This document shows positions 1 through 6,958 of a stretch of DNA of 19,521 nucleotides, in pieces. Below the pieces are notes generated by a model, which ran no database searches, was not told where the DNA came from, and worked only from the letters and a program-made list of their open reading frames with translations. Numbering within the stretch: position 1 is the stretch's first letter; each line of letters begins with the position of its first letter. The position numbers and the translations under genes were made by a program. Source of the stretch: Acidimicrobiaceae bacterium RAAP-2 (GTDB taxonomy: Bacteria > Actinomycetota > Acidimicrobiia > Acidimicrobiales > RAAP-2); contig LMAD01000033.1 of assembly GCA_001443545.1 (NCBI GenBank), forward strand, positions 1 to 19,521, given 5' to 3'.

Positions 1-354
1 GTCGTCGAATTCGACGACGCCGGTCTGGTGATCTCGATCGAGGAGAAACCCGCCGCGCCCAAGAGCAGTTACGCGGTGCCCGGCATCTACTTCTACGACG
101 AGCGCGCCAGCGAGTTCGCCCACCAGCTCGCCCCCAGCGAGCGCGGCGAGCTCGAGATCACCGCGCTCAACAACGCCTACCTCGAACGCGCTGAGCTGCG
201 CGTCGAGGTGCTCTCGCGGGCCACGACGTGGCTCGACACGGGCACCCACGAGTCGCTCTACGAGGCCGGTGGTCTGATCCGCACCCTCCAGCACCGCAGC
301 GGCCTGCGCATCGGCGACGTCGAGCAGATTGCCCGAGACCAGGGCTGGATCTAG
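1..354 (+). CDS. rmlA: Glucose-1-phosphate thymidylyltransferase, C-terminal part (5' end outside window)
   Basis: The frame is open from the first base, so the gene begins before the window; about 117 residues plus the stop are present. RmlA joins dTTP and glucose-1-phosphate to make dTDP-glucose, the first step of dTDP-L-rhamnose synthesis for cell-surface glycans; it is cytoplasmic. The visible part matches the family's C-terminal half: a VISIEEKPAAPKSSYAV segment, the GIYFYD strand, the GELEITALNNAYL segment and the TTWLDTGTHESL segment. The end (IARDQGWI) is also in the usual place for a family member of about 290 residues. The N-terminal nucleotide-binding GxGTRL motif cannot be checked. 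The other rhamnose genes may lie to the left. The next gene, bioY, is unrelated and has its own promoter-like sequence. Confidence 0.93.
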   Translation, partial: VVEFDDAGLVISIEEKPAAPKSSYAVPGIYFYDERASEFAHQLAPSERGELEITALNNAYLERAELRVEVLSRATTWLDTGTHESLYEAGGLIRTLQHRSGLRIGDVEQIARDQGWI

Positions 355-372
355 CCGACGCCCGCGTCGGCG

Positions 373-397
373 TAGCATTGCCGAAAGTCTAGGGAGG
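373..397 (+). promoter_or_regulatory. Candidate -10 and Shine-Dalgarno of bioY
   Basis: TAGCAT at 373-378 fits the actinobacterial TANNNT -10 element. A good Shine-Dalgarno, AGGGAGG at 391-397, sits 4 nt before the bioY ATG. A start site near 385 would give a short leader. No convincing -35 and no BirA-type operator was seen. bioY therefore has a conventional ribosome site, unlike many genes in the window. Confidence 0.45.
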
Positions 398-401
398 TCG
401 C

Positions 402-986
402 ATGTCCACCATCACCGTTTCGAACCCGCGTCGCGTGCTCGCCGACGCCGTCACCTCGTCGCGCACGGCCGACGCCGTGCTCGTCGTGTCCGGCGCCGCC
501 CTCGTCGGCCTGCTCGCCCAGGTGACCATCCACCTCGGCTTCACACCCGTGCCGATCACGGGTCAGACCCTCGGGGTGTTGCTCGTGGGCACCGCGCTCG
601 GCTGGCGCCGCGCCAGTCTGGCCATGGCGCTCTACGTCGTCGCGGGGGTCGTCGGGGTGCCGTGGTTCGCCGGCCACTCGAGCGGCGTGCCGATGGCGAC
701 CTTCGGCTACCTGCTCGGCTTCGTGGTCGCGAGCGCCGTGCTCGGCTGGCTCGCCTCGCGCGGCGCCGACCGCACCGTCGCGCGAGCGGTCTCGTCGATG
801 GTCATCGGTGAGGTCATCATCTTCGCCATCGCCGTGCCGTGGCTCGCGTTCAGCCTGCACGTCGGTCTCGCGACCGCCATCTCCTACGGGTTGACGCCCT
901 TCATCACCGGCGAGGTCATCAAGGCCTCCCTCGCCGGCGTCGCGCTGCCCGCCACGTGGCGCCTGGTCGACCGGACCCGGCGTTAG
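402..986 (+). CDS. bioY: BioY-family biotin transporter (ECF S component)
   Basis: BioY is the membrane substrate-binding subunit that takes up biotin, alone or with the ECF module (ATPases plus EcfT). The 194-residue protein has the usual length and is almost wholly hydrophobic, with about six membrane segments. The characteristic early motif is present (FTPVPITGQTLGVLLVG, residues about 47-63), followed by the loop before the second conserved block (VAGVVGVPWFAG) and the late ITGEVIKASLAG helix. The ATG at 402 is fixed by a strong Shine-Dalgarno at 391-397. No ECF ATPase or EcfT gene is next to it, so it is either a solitary BioY or uses shared ECF components encoded elsewhere. Its stop codon overlaps, tail to tail, that of the next gene on the other strand. 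Confidence 0.93.
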   Translation: MSTITVSNPRRVLADAVTSSRTADAVLVVSGAALVGLLAQVTIHLGFTPVPITGQTLGVLLVGTALGWRRASLAMALYVVAGVVGVPWFAGHSSGVPMATFGYLLGFVVASAVLGWLASRGADRTVARAVSSMVIGEVIIFAIAVPWLAFSLHVGLATAISYGLTPFITGEVIKASLAGVALPATWRLVDRTRR

Positions 987-1648
987 CCGATCGGGAACCC
1001 GAGGGTCGCGGCGATCTCGCCGTAGGCGATGCGCTTGTGGTGGGCGATGACGCCGCGGTCCTTACCCGCGTTCGACGCGGCCACGTCGACGGCCACCTCG
1101 AGCACCGACCCCTCGGGGGCCATCGCTTCGACGATGCCCGCCGAGCGCGCCGCCGGAGCGGCGAAGCGCCGCGCGGTCAGCATCGCGTCGATGGCGGTGG
1201 CGCGCGGTAGGCGGTTGAACAGGATGGCCGCGAGCTTGTGGTCGAGCGGGAGCCCGATGTCGGCTTCGTTCATGCACCAGAACCCGCGGTCCTCGCGCAT
1301 GACCCGGTAGTCGAAGGCGCAACTGAGCAACGCCCCGCCGGCGAACGTGTGGCCGTTGAGCGCCGCGACGGTGTAGGCGGGGAACAACAAGAGCCGAACG
1401 ACCGTTCGGTGCAACTCGGTGAGGATGTGACCGAGCCCCGCGGGGTCGGCACCGTATCGTTGGAGGTCCAGGCCGTTCGAGAAGAACTTCCCCTCCCCGC
1501 TCAGCACCAGCGCCAGTGGGCCGTCGCGCTGGTCGAGCTCGTCGAGCCGGGCGTGCAACGCCTCCAGCGAGTCGTCGTTAATCCGGTTCTCCCCGTCGCG
1601 CCAGGTCAGCACCGCGACGGGTCCTTCGAAGTCGAGCGTGATCTCCAT
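983..1648 (-). CDS. Enoyl-CoA hydratase/isomerase family protein (delta3,delta2-enoyl-CoA isomerase-like)
   Basis: This is a crotonase-fold protein of 221 residues, short for the family (usually about 250-270). The KFFSNGLDL segment (residues 54-62) and NGHTFAGGALL (98-108) are the two oxyanion-hole regions. MNEADIGLPL (126-135) places Glu128 where delta3,delta2-enoyl-CoA isomerases of the plant ECI type have their catalytic acid, while the hydratase-specific first glutamate region is not evident. The likely role is therefore shifting the double bond of 3-enoyl-CoA during beta-oxidation of unsaturated fatty acids; the exact substrate is inference. The ATG at 1648 has no Shine-Dalgarno but has TAGTGT 6 nt upstream, suggesting a leaderless mRNA. 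It is divergent from the peptidase gene, and its TAA overlaps the bioY TAG. Confidence 0.85.
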   Translation of the reverse strand: MEITLDFEGPVAVLTWRDGENRINDDSLEALHARLDELDQRDGPLALVLSGEGKFFSNGLDLQRYGADPAGLGHILTELHRTVVRLLLFPAYTVAALNGHTFAGGALLSCAFDYRVMREDRGFWCMNEADIGLPLDHKLAAILFNRLPRATAIDAMLTARRFAAPAARSAGIVEAMAPEGSVLEVAVDVAASNAGKDRGVIAHHKRIAYGEIAATLGFPIG

Positions 1649-1699
1649 GCCACGACACTACGACGTCGCCGCTCGAATCACGGGCGGTAGATTGAGCCC
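1649..1699. promoter_or_regulatory. Divergent promoter region with two leaderless-type -10 elements
   Basis: The 51-bp gap between the isomerase-like gene and the aminopeptidase holds TAGTGT on the minus strand (1655-1660), 6 nt from the ATG at 1648. It also holds TAGATT on the plus strand (1688-1693), 6 nt from the ATG at 1700. Neither gene has a Shine-Dalgarno. Both -35 regions would overlap inside this gap, and neither resembles TTGACA well. Confidence 0.55.
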
Positions 1700-3184
1700 A
1701 TGAGCGATCACTCCGTCCCCGAACCCGACGTCTCGGCCGAGCACCCGATCTCCGAGCACTGGGTGTGGGCCGGCGGCCACCGGCCGGCGGTGCCCCGGGC
1801 GCTGGTGGACGCGATGACCTCCGACTGGGCCCCCGCGACACCGAGCACCGACGTCCACCCCGCCGCGAGCCACGCCGCGAGCCGTCGCGAGCGGCTCGCG
1901 ATGGCCTTTCCCGGCACCACTTTGGTAATCCCCACCGGCAACCCCAAGGTCCGCGCCAACGACACCGACTATCGGTTCCGACCCGGCACCGACTTCTTCT
2001 ACCTCACCGGCTGCGTCGAACCCGACTGCGTGCTCGTCATCACCCCGGGGGCGGGCATCAGCCACGCGACGCTCTACGTCCCCGAGCGGCGAGACGCGCG
2101 CACGCACGAGTTCTTCACTGACTCTCGCTACGGCGAGCTATGGGTCGGCGCGCGGCGCGGCGTGAGCGAGGCCGCGCAGTACTACGCCATCGACACCGCC
2201 CCGCTCGAGGACCTGGCCAAGCACCTGGCCGAGCTGCGCGACACCAAGATGGCGATCGTGCGCGGCTTCGACGCGGCCCTCGACGCCTCGCTCGAGGCGA
2301 GCGAGGACGACGACCGCCTCGCGGCGACCCTCGGCGAGCTGCGACTGGTGAAGGACGAGTTCGAGCAGCGTCAGCTCGAGGGCGCGGTCGCCCACACGGT
2401 CCGGGGCTTCGCCGACGTCGTGCGCGCCCTGCCCCAGGCGCTCGGACGCAGCGAGCGGGTGATCGAGGGTGTCTTCAACCTGCGCGCGCGCGTCGAGGGT
2501 AACGACGTCGGGTACGACACGATCGCGGCCAGCGGGGCCAACGCCACGGTGCTGCACTGGACCCGCAACGACGGGGCCGTGCGCCACGGCGACCTGCTGC
2601 TACTCGACGCGGGGGTCGAGTGCGACCAGCTCTACACCGCCGACGTCACGCGCACCATCCCGGTAAGCGGCACCTTCACCCCGGCCCAGCGGCGCATCTA
2701 CGAGCTGGTGCTCGCCGCCCAGGACGCCGGCATCGCCGCCGTGGCCCCCGGGGCCGACTTCGCCGATCCTCACGACGCGGCCATCCGCGTCCTCGCCTAC
2801 GGCCTGGCCGAGCTCGGGATCATCGACGACCCCGAGGCGTCGTTGCGGCGCGACCGCCAGACCCATCGCCGCTACACCCTGCACGGCGTCTCGCACATGC
2901 TGGGCCTCGACGTCCACGACTGCGCCAACGCGCGCAACGACCTCTACCGCGGCGAGCTGCGAGCGGGCTACGTGCTCACCGTCGAACCGGGCCTCTACTT
3001 CCAGGTGAACGACCTGAGCGTCCCCGAGGAGTACCGCGGCATCGGGGTACGCATCGAGGACGACATCCTCGTCACGGCCGACGGATCGCGCAACCTCTCG
3101 GCGGCCCTGCCGCGCGAGCCCGACGCGATCGAGGCGTGGATGGCCGACCAGTGGCGACTCGCCACCCCCAACCTCGGGCTCTGA
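1700..3184 (+). CDS. pepP: Xaa-Pro aminopeptidase (M24B metallopeptidase)
   Basis: This cytoplasmic enzyme removes an N-terminal residue preceding proline. The 494-residue protein has an aminopeptidase-P N domain (about 55-190, with the typical FRPGTDFFYLTGC segment) and a pita-bread M24 catalytic domain (about 225-465). All five metal ligands are visible: Asp303 (LLDAG), Asp315 (ADVTRT), His399 (HGVSHMLG), Glu429 (VEPGLY) and Glu453 (RIEDDI). The length matches actinobacterial PepP. The first ~50 residues are an extension before the N domain. The ATG at 1700 is preceded at 6 nt by TAGATT and lacks a Shine-Dalgarno, fitting a leaderless transcript. The gene ends 13 bp from the convergent ABC permease. 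Confidence 0.95.
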   Translation: MSDHSVPEPDVSAEHPISEHWVWAGGHRPAVPRALVDAMTSDWAPATPSTDVHPAASHAASRRERLAMAFPGTTLVIPTGNPKVRANDTDYRFRPGTDFFYLTGCVEPDCVLVITPGAGISHATLYVPERRDARTHEFFTDSRYGELWVGARRGVSEAAQYYAIDTAPLEDLAKHLAELRDTKMAIVRGFDAALDASLEASEDDDRLAATLGELRLVKDEFEQRQLEGAVAHTVRGFADVVRALPQALGRSERVIEGVFNLRARVEGNDVGYDTIAASGANATVLHWTRNDGAVRHGDLLLLDAGVECDQLYTADVTRTIPVSGTFTPAQRRIYELVLAAQDAGIAAVAPGADFADPHDAAIRVLAYGLAELGIIDDPEASLRRDRQTHRRYTLHGVSHMLGLDVHDCANARNDLYRGELRAGYVLTVEPGLYFQVNDLSVPEEYRGIGVRIEDDILVTADGSRNLSAALPREPDAIEAWMADQWRLATPNLGL

Positions 3185-3197
3185 ACCCGCGACTCGA

Positions 3198-4022
3198 TCA
3201 GGTGTCGCGGCGGATCATCAGGTAGCAGCCGGCGCCGAGCAAGATAATCGCGTAGAGCGCGAGCACCGCGAGCCCGACCGACGCGCTGAAGACCGGGACG
3301 TCTTGGAAGCGTCCCGGCGGTCGAAGGGCGAAGACGGTCGAGCCGATGTTGGCCGGCAGGTACCGGCTGACCGCGTCGATGATGGCCTTGGGCATGGCGC
3401 TCACCAGCAGCGTGAGGATGAGGACCGCTCCGGCCAACGTGGCGATCGAGCCCGCCGAGTTGTGCAGCACCGTGGCGATGCCCAGGCCGATGAGCCCGAG
3501 CAGGGCGAGGTAGAGCCCGCTGTCGATCAGCACGCGCAGGACTCCCGGCGAGCCGAAGGCGACGTGCGATGGCGTGCCCGCGAGCATCGAGTCGCCGACG
3601 AAGAAGGTCACGAAGGCGAGGACCTCGCCGACGACGAGTCCGACCGCGCCCATCACGATCGCCTTGGCCGCGACGACCACCGGTCGACGGGGCATCACGG
3701 ACAGGGTCGAGCGGATCTGGCCCGTGCCGTACTCGGCGCTGATGAAGAGCACGCCCAAGACCCCGATGGCGAACTGGCCGAGGTTGAAACCGACGAAGAT
3801 CCGTCGCATCGGGTCCGGCACGCCGCCGGGTTGGCTGTGCAGCGCGTGGGTCGACAGTACGCCGAGTCCGATCGTCGCCACGATCAAGGCGAACAGGCTC
3901 CAGGCGGTGGAGCGCACCGACCAGAACTTGGTCCACTCCGCGGGTATCGCCTGACGCAGCCCGGCGCGGCCCTGGGGCTCGTCGACCACGAACGTCCGCT
4001 CGCTCACCGGGTTCGCGCTCAC
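3198..4022 (-). CDS. ABC-2 type transporter permease
   Basis: This 274-residue membrane protein is the permease partner of the ATPase gene just upstream. A short cytoplasmic N-terminus runs into QAIPAEWTKFWSVRS, the typical entry segment of actinobacterial ABC-2 permeases, and is followed by about six hydrophobic segments. The GTG start at 4022 overlaps the ATPase TGA in a GTGA arrangement, so translation is coupled. The substrate cannot be read from sequence; related pairs act as peptide, antibiotic or lipid exporters. The gene is convergent with pepP, with 13 bp between them and no room for a separate terminator. Confidence 0.88.
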   Translation of the reverse strand: MSANPVSERTFVVDEPQGRAGLRQAIPAEWTKFWSVRSTAWSLFALIVATIGLGVLSTHALHSQPGGVPDPMRRIFVGFNLGQFAIGVLGVLFISAEYGTGQIRSTLSVMPRRPVVVAAKAIVMGAVGLVVGEVLAFVTFFVGDSMLAGTPSHVAFGSPGVLRVLIDSGLYLALLGLIGLGIATVLHNSAGSIATLAGAVLILTLLVSAMPKAIIDAVSRYLPANIGSTVFALRPPGRFQDVPVFSASVGLAVLALYAIILLGAGCYLMIRRDT

Positions 4023-4921
4023 GCGACACCTCGATACTCGACGGTGGCCCCGGTCAGTTCCATGAAGGCGTCCTCGAGGGAGGCCTGGGCCGACAACTCG
4101 TAGATGGCGACGCGCGCGGCCAGCGCCGCGTCACCGATTCCCACCGCGTCCACGCCCGTCACCGTCATCGTGCCGTCGGCGTTGGTGACTACGTCGCCGC
4201 CGATCGCCCGGACCGCGCCGACGAAGGCGTCGGGCGAACCGACGCGCGCTAGGAAGGACTTGGTCGAACTGCGCGCCACGAAGTCGGCGACGGACATCTC
4301 GGCGATGAGCCGGCCCTTGCCGATGACCACGAGCTGGTCCGCGGTGAGCGCCATCTCGGCCATCAGGTGGCTGGAGATGAACACCGTGCGGCCCTCGGCG
4401 GCGAGCGACTTGCACAGGGTGCGCATCCAGCGGATGCCCTCGGGGTCGAGCCCGTTCACCGGTTCGTCGAGCAGGATCACCGCCGGATCGCCGAGCAGGG
4501 CCGCCGCAATCCCGAGCCGCTGACCCATGCCGAGCGAGAACTTGCCCACGCGCTTGGACGCCACGTCGCTCAGACCGACCTGGTCGAGCACGAAGTCGAC
4601 GCGCGAGACGGGGATGTCGTTGTAGATCGCGAGGCTCGCCAGGTGCGTACGGGCCGAACGACCGGGGTGGATCGCTCGCGCCTCGAGCAGGCCGCCGACC
4701 TCGCGCAGCGGCCAGCGCAGGTCGTGGTAGCGCCGGCCCCCGATCGTGACCGTGCCGGCGTTGGGGTGGTCGAGGCCCATGATCATCGCCATCGTCGTGG
4801 ACTTGCCCGAACCGTTGGGACCGAGGAACCCGGTCACCAGACCGGCTTGGACGTCGAAGGTGAGATCGTCCACGGCGAGCACGTCCCCGAACCGTTTGGA
4901 CAAGCCCCGCGCTTCGATCAC
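4019..4921 (-). CDS. ABC transporter ATP-binding protein (exporter type)
   Basis: This 300-residue nucleotide-binding subunit powers the adjacent ABC-2 permease. Walker A is GPNGSGKST (34-42), the signature is FSLGMGQRLGIA (128-139), Walker B is VILLDEP (148-154) and the switch histidine is His185. The VGGLLEARAIHPGRSAR stretch after the Q-loop position is characteristic of the actinobacterial bacitracin/lantibiotic-resistance-like ATPases. The C-terminal ~80 residues after the catalytic core are a family-typical extension. The GTG start at 4921 has no Shine-Dalgarno but TAGGCT lies 6 nt upstream. A perfect 14-bp palindrome covers the -35 region, suggesting control by a dimeric repressor not encoded in this window. 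Confidence 0.92.
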   Translation of the reverse strand: MIEARGLSKRFGDVLAVDDLTFDVQAGLVTGFLGPNGSGKSTTMAMIMGLDHPNAGTVTIGGRRYHDLRWPLREVGGLLEARAIHPGRSARTHLASLAIYNDIPVSRVDFVLDQVGLSDVASKRVGKFSLGMGQRLGIAAALLGDPAVILLDEPVNGLDPEGIRWMRTLCKSLAAEGRTVFISSHLMAEMALTADQLVVIGKGRLIAEMSVADFVARSSTKSFLARVGSPDAFVGAVRAIGGDVVTNADGTMTVTGVDAVGIGDAALAARVAIYELSAQASLEDAFMELTGATVEYRGVA

Positions 4922-4927
4922 GGCTGC

Positions 4928-4955
4928 AGCCTACCGAGGGCGTTCGCCGGCGAAC
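4928..4955 (-). promoter_or_regulatory. ABC exporter promoter: -10 TAGGCT and perfect palindrome GTTCGCCGGCGAAC
   Basis: On the minus strand TAGGCT (4928-4933) is a TANNNT -10 element 6 nt before the GTG at 4921. GTTCGCCGGCGAAC (4942-4955) is identical to its own reverse complement and would cover the -35 position, the usual place for a repressor operator. It is not the LexA motif, because its half-sites face the opposite way (GTTC...GAAC). Operator function is inference. Confidence 0.45.
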
Positions 4956-5006
4956 CCCGTGCTCGATAAGTTCTGCGTAATAGCTCGTAGCGCGCGGCGA
5001 CGATCG

Positions 5007-6209
5007 CTAGCCGACTCGGATCGGCAGGTGGCGCGGCCCGCGGACCTGGCCCTGGGACCACGTGACGGCGTCGGCGTCGATGAGCTCGAACTTCGGGTAG
5101 CGCTTGATGAACTCCTCGATCGCCACGCGTAGCTCCATGCGCGCGAGGTTCGACCCCGCGCAACGGTGGATCCCGAGCCCGAAGGCGAGGTGCCGGTTCT
5201 CCAGGCGGTCGATGATGAACCGGTCGGCGTCGGGGAAGACCGACGGGTCGCGGTTCGCGGCCGGGAACCCGAGCAGTATCCAGTCGTCGCGCTTCATCGG
5301 GCAGCCGAGGAAGTCGACGTCGTCCTTCACGAGCCGGGCCATCGTCACCGGCGCGTAGTAGCGCAGGAACTCCTCGACGGCGATCGGCATCAGGTCGGGC
5401 TCGGCGACCAACCGGGCGAGGTCGTCGGGGTGGCTCGCCAGGTGCCACAGCGAGGCGCCGATCGCCGACCAGGTGGTGTCGATCCCCGCGATGAGCACGA
5501 GCACCATCGTGCCGCGCACGTGCTCGATCGAGAGGCGTTGACCCGCGACCTCCACGCCCAAGAGGTAGCTCGTCAGGTCGTCACGCGGGTTCGCGCGGTG
5601 GTCCTCGATCTGGGCGTCGAGGTAGGCCTCGATGGGGGCGAACTCCTCGATTCGCTCCTCGACCGGGTGGTTGACGCCCTCGAGCACCACGTGCACGAAC
5701 TCGCGGAACAGCTCCTCGTCGGCCTCGGGGAACCCGAGCATGCGGATAATGACGGCCGGCGGGATGAACTGGGCGTACTGGGTGGCGGCGTTCACCTCGC
5801 GCTGTCCGGCGAGCGCGTCGAGCAGCCGGCCGCACAGGGCGCGGACCATCGGCTCGAGGTCGCGAACGGGACCGGGCGCGAAGACGGGCAGGACGAGTCG
5901 CCGGGCGATCTGGTGGAAGGGCGGGTCCGAGGTGATCGGGGGGGCGACGCCGATCGGCGCGGGCGGGGCCTCCTCCGTCGGCCGGCCGTTGCCGATGACC
6001 ACGGTGCGGCTGGTGAAGTGCTCGGTGTCGGTCGCGACCGCCGACACCCCGGCGTGGGTAGCGGGGAACCAGGCGCCGCCGTAGCGCTCGGTGTGCGCGA
6101 CGGGGCAACGGCCCCGCAGGTCCTCCCAGATTGGGTAGGGGTCGTGCACCCAGCGCGGGTCCGTGTGGTCCCAGTCGACGGCGAAGTCACTCACCGATTC
6201 GTCGGTCAT
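5007..6209 (-). CDS. Cytochrome P450
   Basis: This soluble bacterial class I P450 of 400 residues would hydroxylate a hydrophobic substrate using electrons from a ferredoxin. The I-helix oxygen-activation motif AGIDTT lies at 241-246, the K-helix ExxR is Glu280/Arg283 (EFLR), and the heme-binding loop FGLGIHRCAG gives Cys350 as the thiolate ligand. There is no membrane anchor. The ATG at 6209 comes 1 nt after the ferredoxin TGA, so the two are co-translated and the ferredoxin is the probable donor. No ferredoxin reductase is next to them. I cannot assign a CYP family or substrate; steroid, terpenoid or fatty-acid oxidation are all possible. Confidence 0.95.
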   Translation of the reverse strand: MTDESVSDFAVDWDHTDPRWVHDPYPIWEDLRGRCPVAHTERYGGAWFPATHAGVSAVATDTEHFTSRTVVIGNGRPTEEAPPAPIGVAPPITSDPPFHQIARRLVLPVFAPGPVRDLEPMVRALCGRLLDALAGQREVNAATQYAQFIPPAVIIRMLGFPEADEELFREFVHVVLEGVNHPVEERIEEFAPIEAYLDAQIEDHRANPRDDLTSYLLGVEVAGQRLSIEHVRGTMVLVLIAGIDTTWSAIGASLWHLASHPDDLARLVAEPDLMPIAVEEFLRYYAPVTMARLVKDDVDFLGCPMKRDDWILLGFPAANRDPSVFPDADRFIIDRLENRHLAFGLGIHRCAGSNLARMELRVAIEEFIKRYPKFELIDADAVTWSQGQVRGPRHLPIRVG

Positions 6210-6210
6210 C

Positions 6211-6405
6211 TCAGTCGTCCACCGAGATCGCGTGCTCCGGGCAGTTCACCTGCGCGAGCCGCGCGAGTCGAATGGTGCGTTCGTCCTCGGCCGACTCCAC
6301 CAGCACCACCCCGTTGCCGAGGTCGTCGAAGCCGAACACGTCCGGGGCGAGATTGAAGCAGCGCCCGTGACCCTGACAACGGTCCCCGTCTATCGAAACC
6401 CGCAC
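6211..6405 (-). CDS. Small [3Fe-4S]-type ferredoxin, P450 partner
   Basis: This 64-residue protein has RCQGHGRC (residues 9-16) and a later NCPEHAI, i.e. CxxHxxC...CP. A histidine stands where a four-cysteine ferredoxin would have its second cysteine, so a [3Fe-4S] cluster held by three cysteines is expected, as in mycobacterial and Streptomyces ferredoxins that reduce P450s. The N-terminal VSIDGDRC and C-terminal AISVDD are typical. The GTG start at 6405 is fixed by the strong Shine-Dalgarno AGGAGG 5 nt upstream. It lies immediately upstream of the P450 gene in the same operon, which supports an electron-transfer role. Confidence 0.92.
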   Translation of the reverse strand: MRVSIDGDRCQGHGRCFNLAPDVFGFDDLGNGVVLVESAEDERTIRLARLAQVNCPEHAISVDD

Positions 6406-6419
6406 GTCCCCTCCTACGC

Positions 6420-6955
6420 TCAGGTATCGCCGAACATACCACCGGGCTCCTCGGTCGCGACGTCAACCCGGTCCCACCCGGCGTGCGTCGCCGCGTGACG
6501 AGCGATCACGTCAGTGGCCTCGTCGGCCTCGCGCAGCTGACCGACCGCGGGGGCGAAGTCGTGCCACGGGCCGCGCCGCGTGCGAACCGTGACCTCGGAG
6601 TCCGTCGGCGCGCCCAGGGGGGTCGCGTCCGCAGCGAGCAGGTCGTCGCTCGCCCCGACTTCCACCGTGGGGGCGATCCCCGCCCACGACGCGCGCAGCG
6701 GTGAGACGAGCGGTGACGAGCGGCCGCCGGGAGCGTAGGCCCGCGCGCAGGCGTCGAGCCACCCGGCCGAGTGCTCGAGCAGTTCCGTCACGTCCTCGAC
6801 GGCGGCCGGCGCGCGGTACTCGGGAGCGAGGCGATCACCGAGGTCGCGACGGAGAAGCGGACGCGTTGGCGTTCGAGTGGTACCGACGCCGAGAAGATGA
6901 GCCGACGCAACGACGCCAGAGCGGCGCGCCGCTCGTCGAGCCCGGACCCGGCCAC
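6420..6955 (-). pseudogene. Decayed alpha/beta-hydrolase (hormone-sensitive lipase family esterase)
   Basis: The longest intact frame (6420-6791, 123 residues) matches only the C-terminal part of an HSL-family esterase: SPLVSPLRA, then GASDDLLAADA with the catalytic-acid region, then PWHDF with the catalytic histidine position. In frame just upstream (about 6790-6850) RLAPEYRAPAAVEDV corresponds to the conserved YRLAPE...P.A..D block that normally precedes the nucleophile by 40-50 residues. The HGGG oxyanion motif and the GDSAGG nucleophile motif are absent in every frame. Upstream, a second reading frame with strong G/C third positions starts at a GTG at 6955, 4 nt after the serB stop, and shifts frame near 6848. 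This looks like a gene with internal deletions and a frameshift. A short expressed remnant starting at 6791 cannot be excluded, but it would lack the catalytic serine. Confidence 0.6.
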
Positions 6956-6958
6956 CGG

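Noticed and set aside
4942..4955. LexA box upstream of the ABC exporter
   Set aside because: The half-sites are GTTC...GAAC, opposite in orientation to the LexA consensus, so the palindrome is reported as an unknown operator instead.
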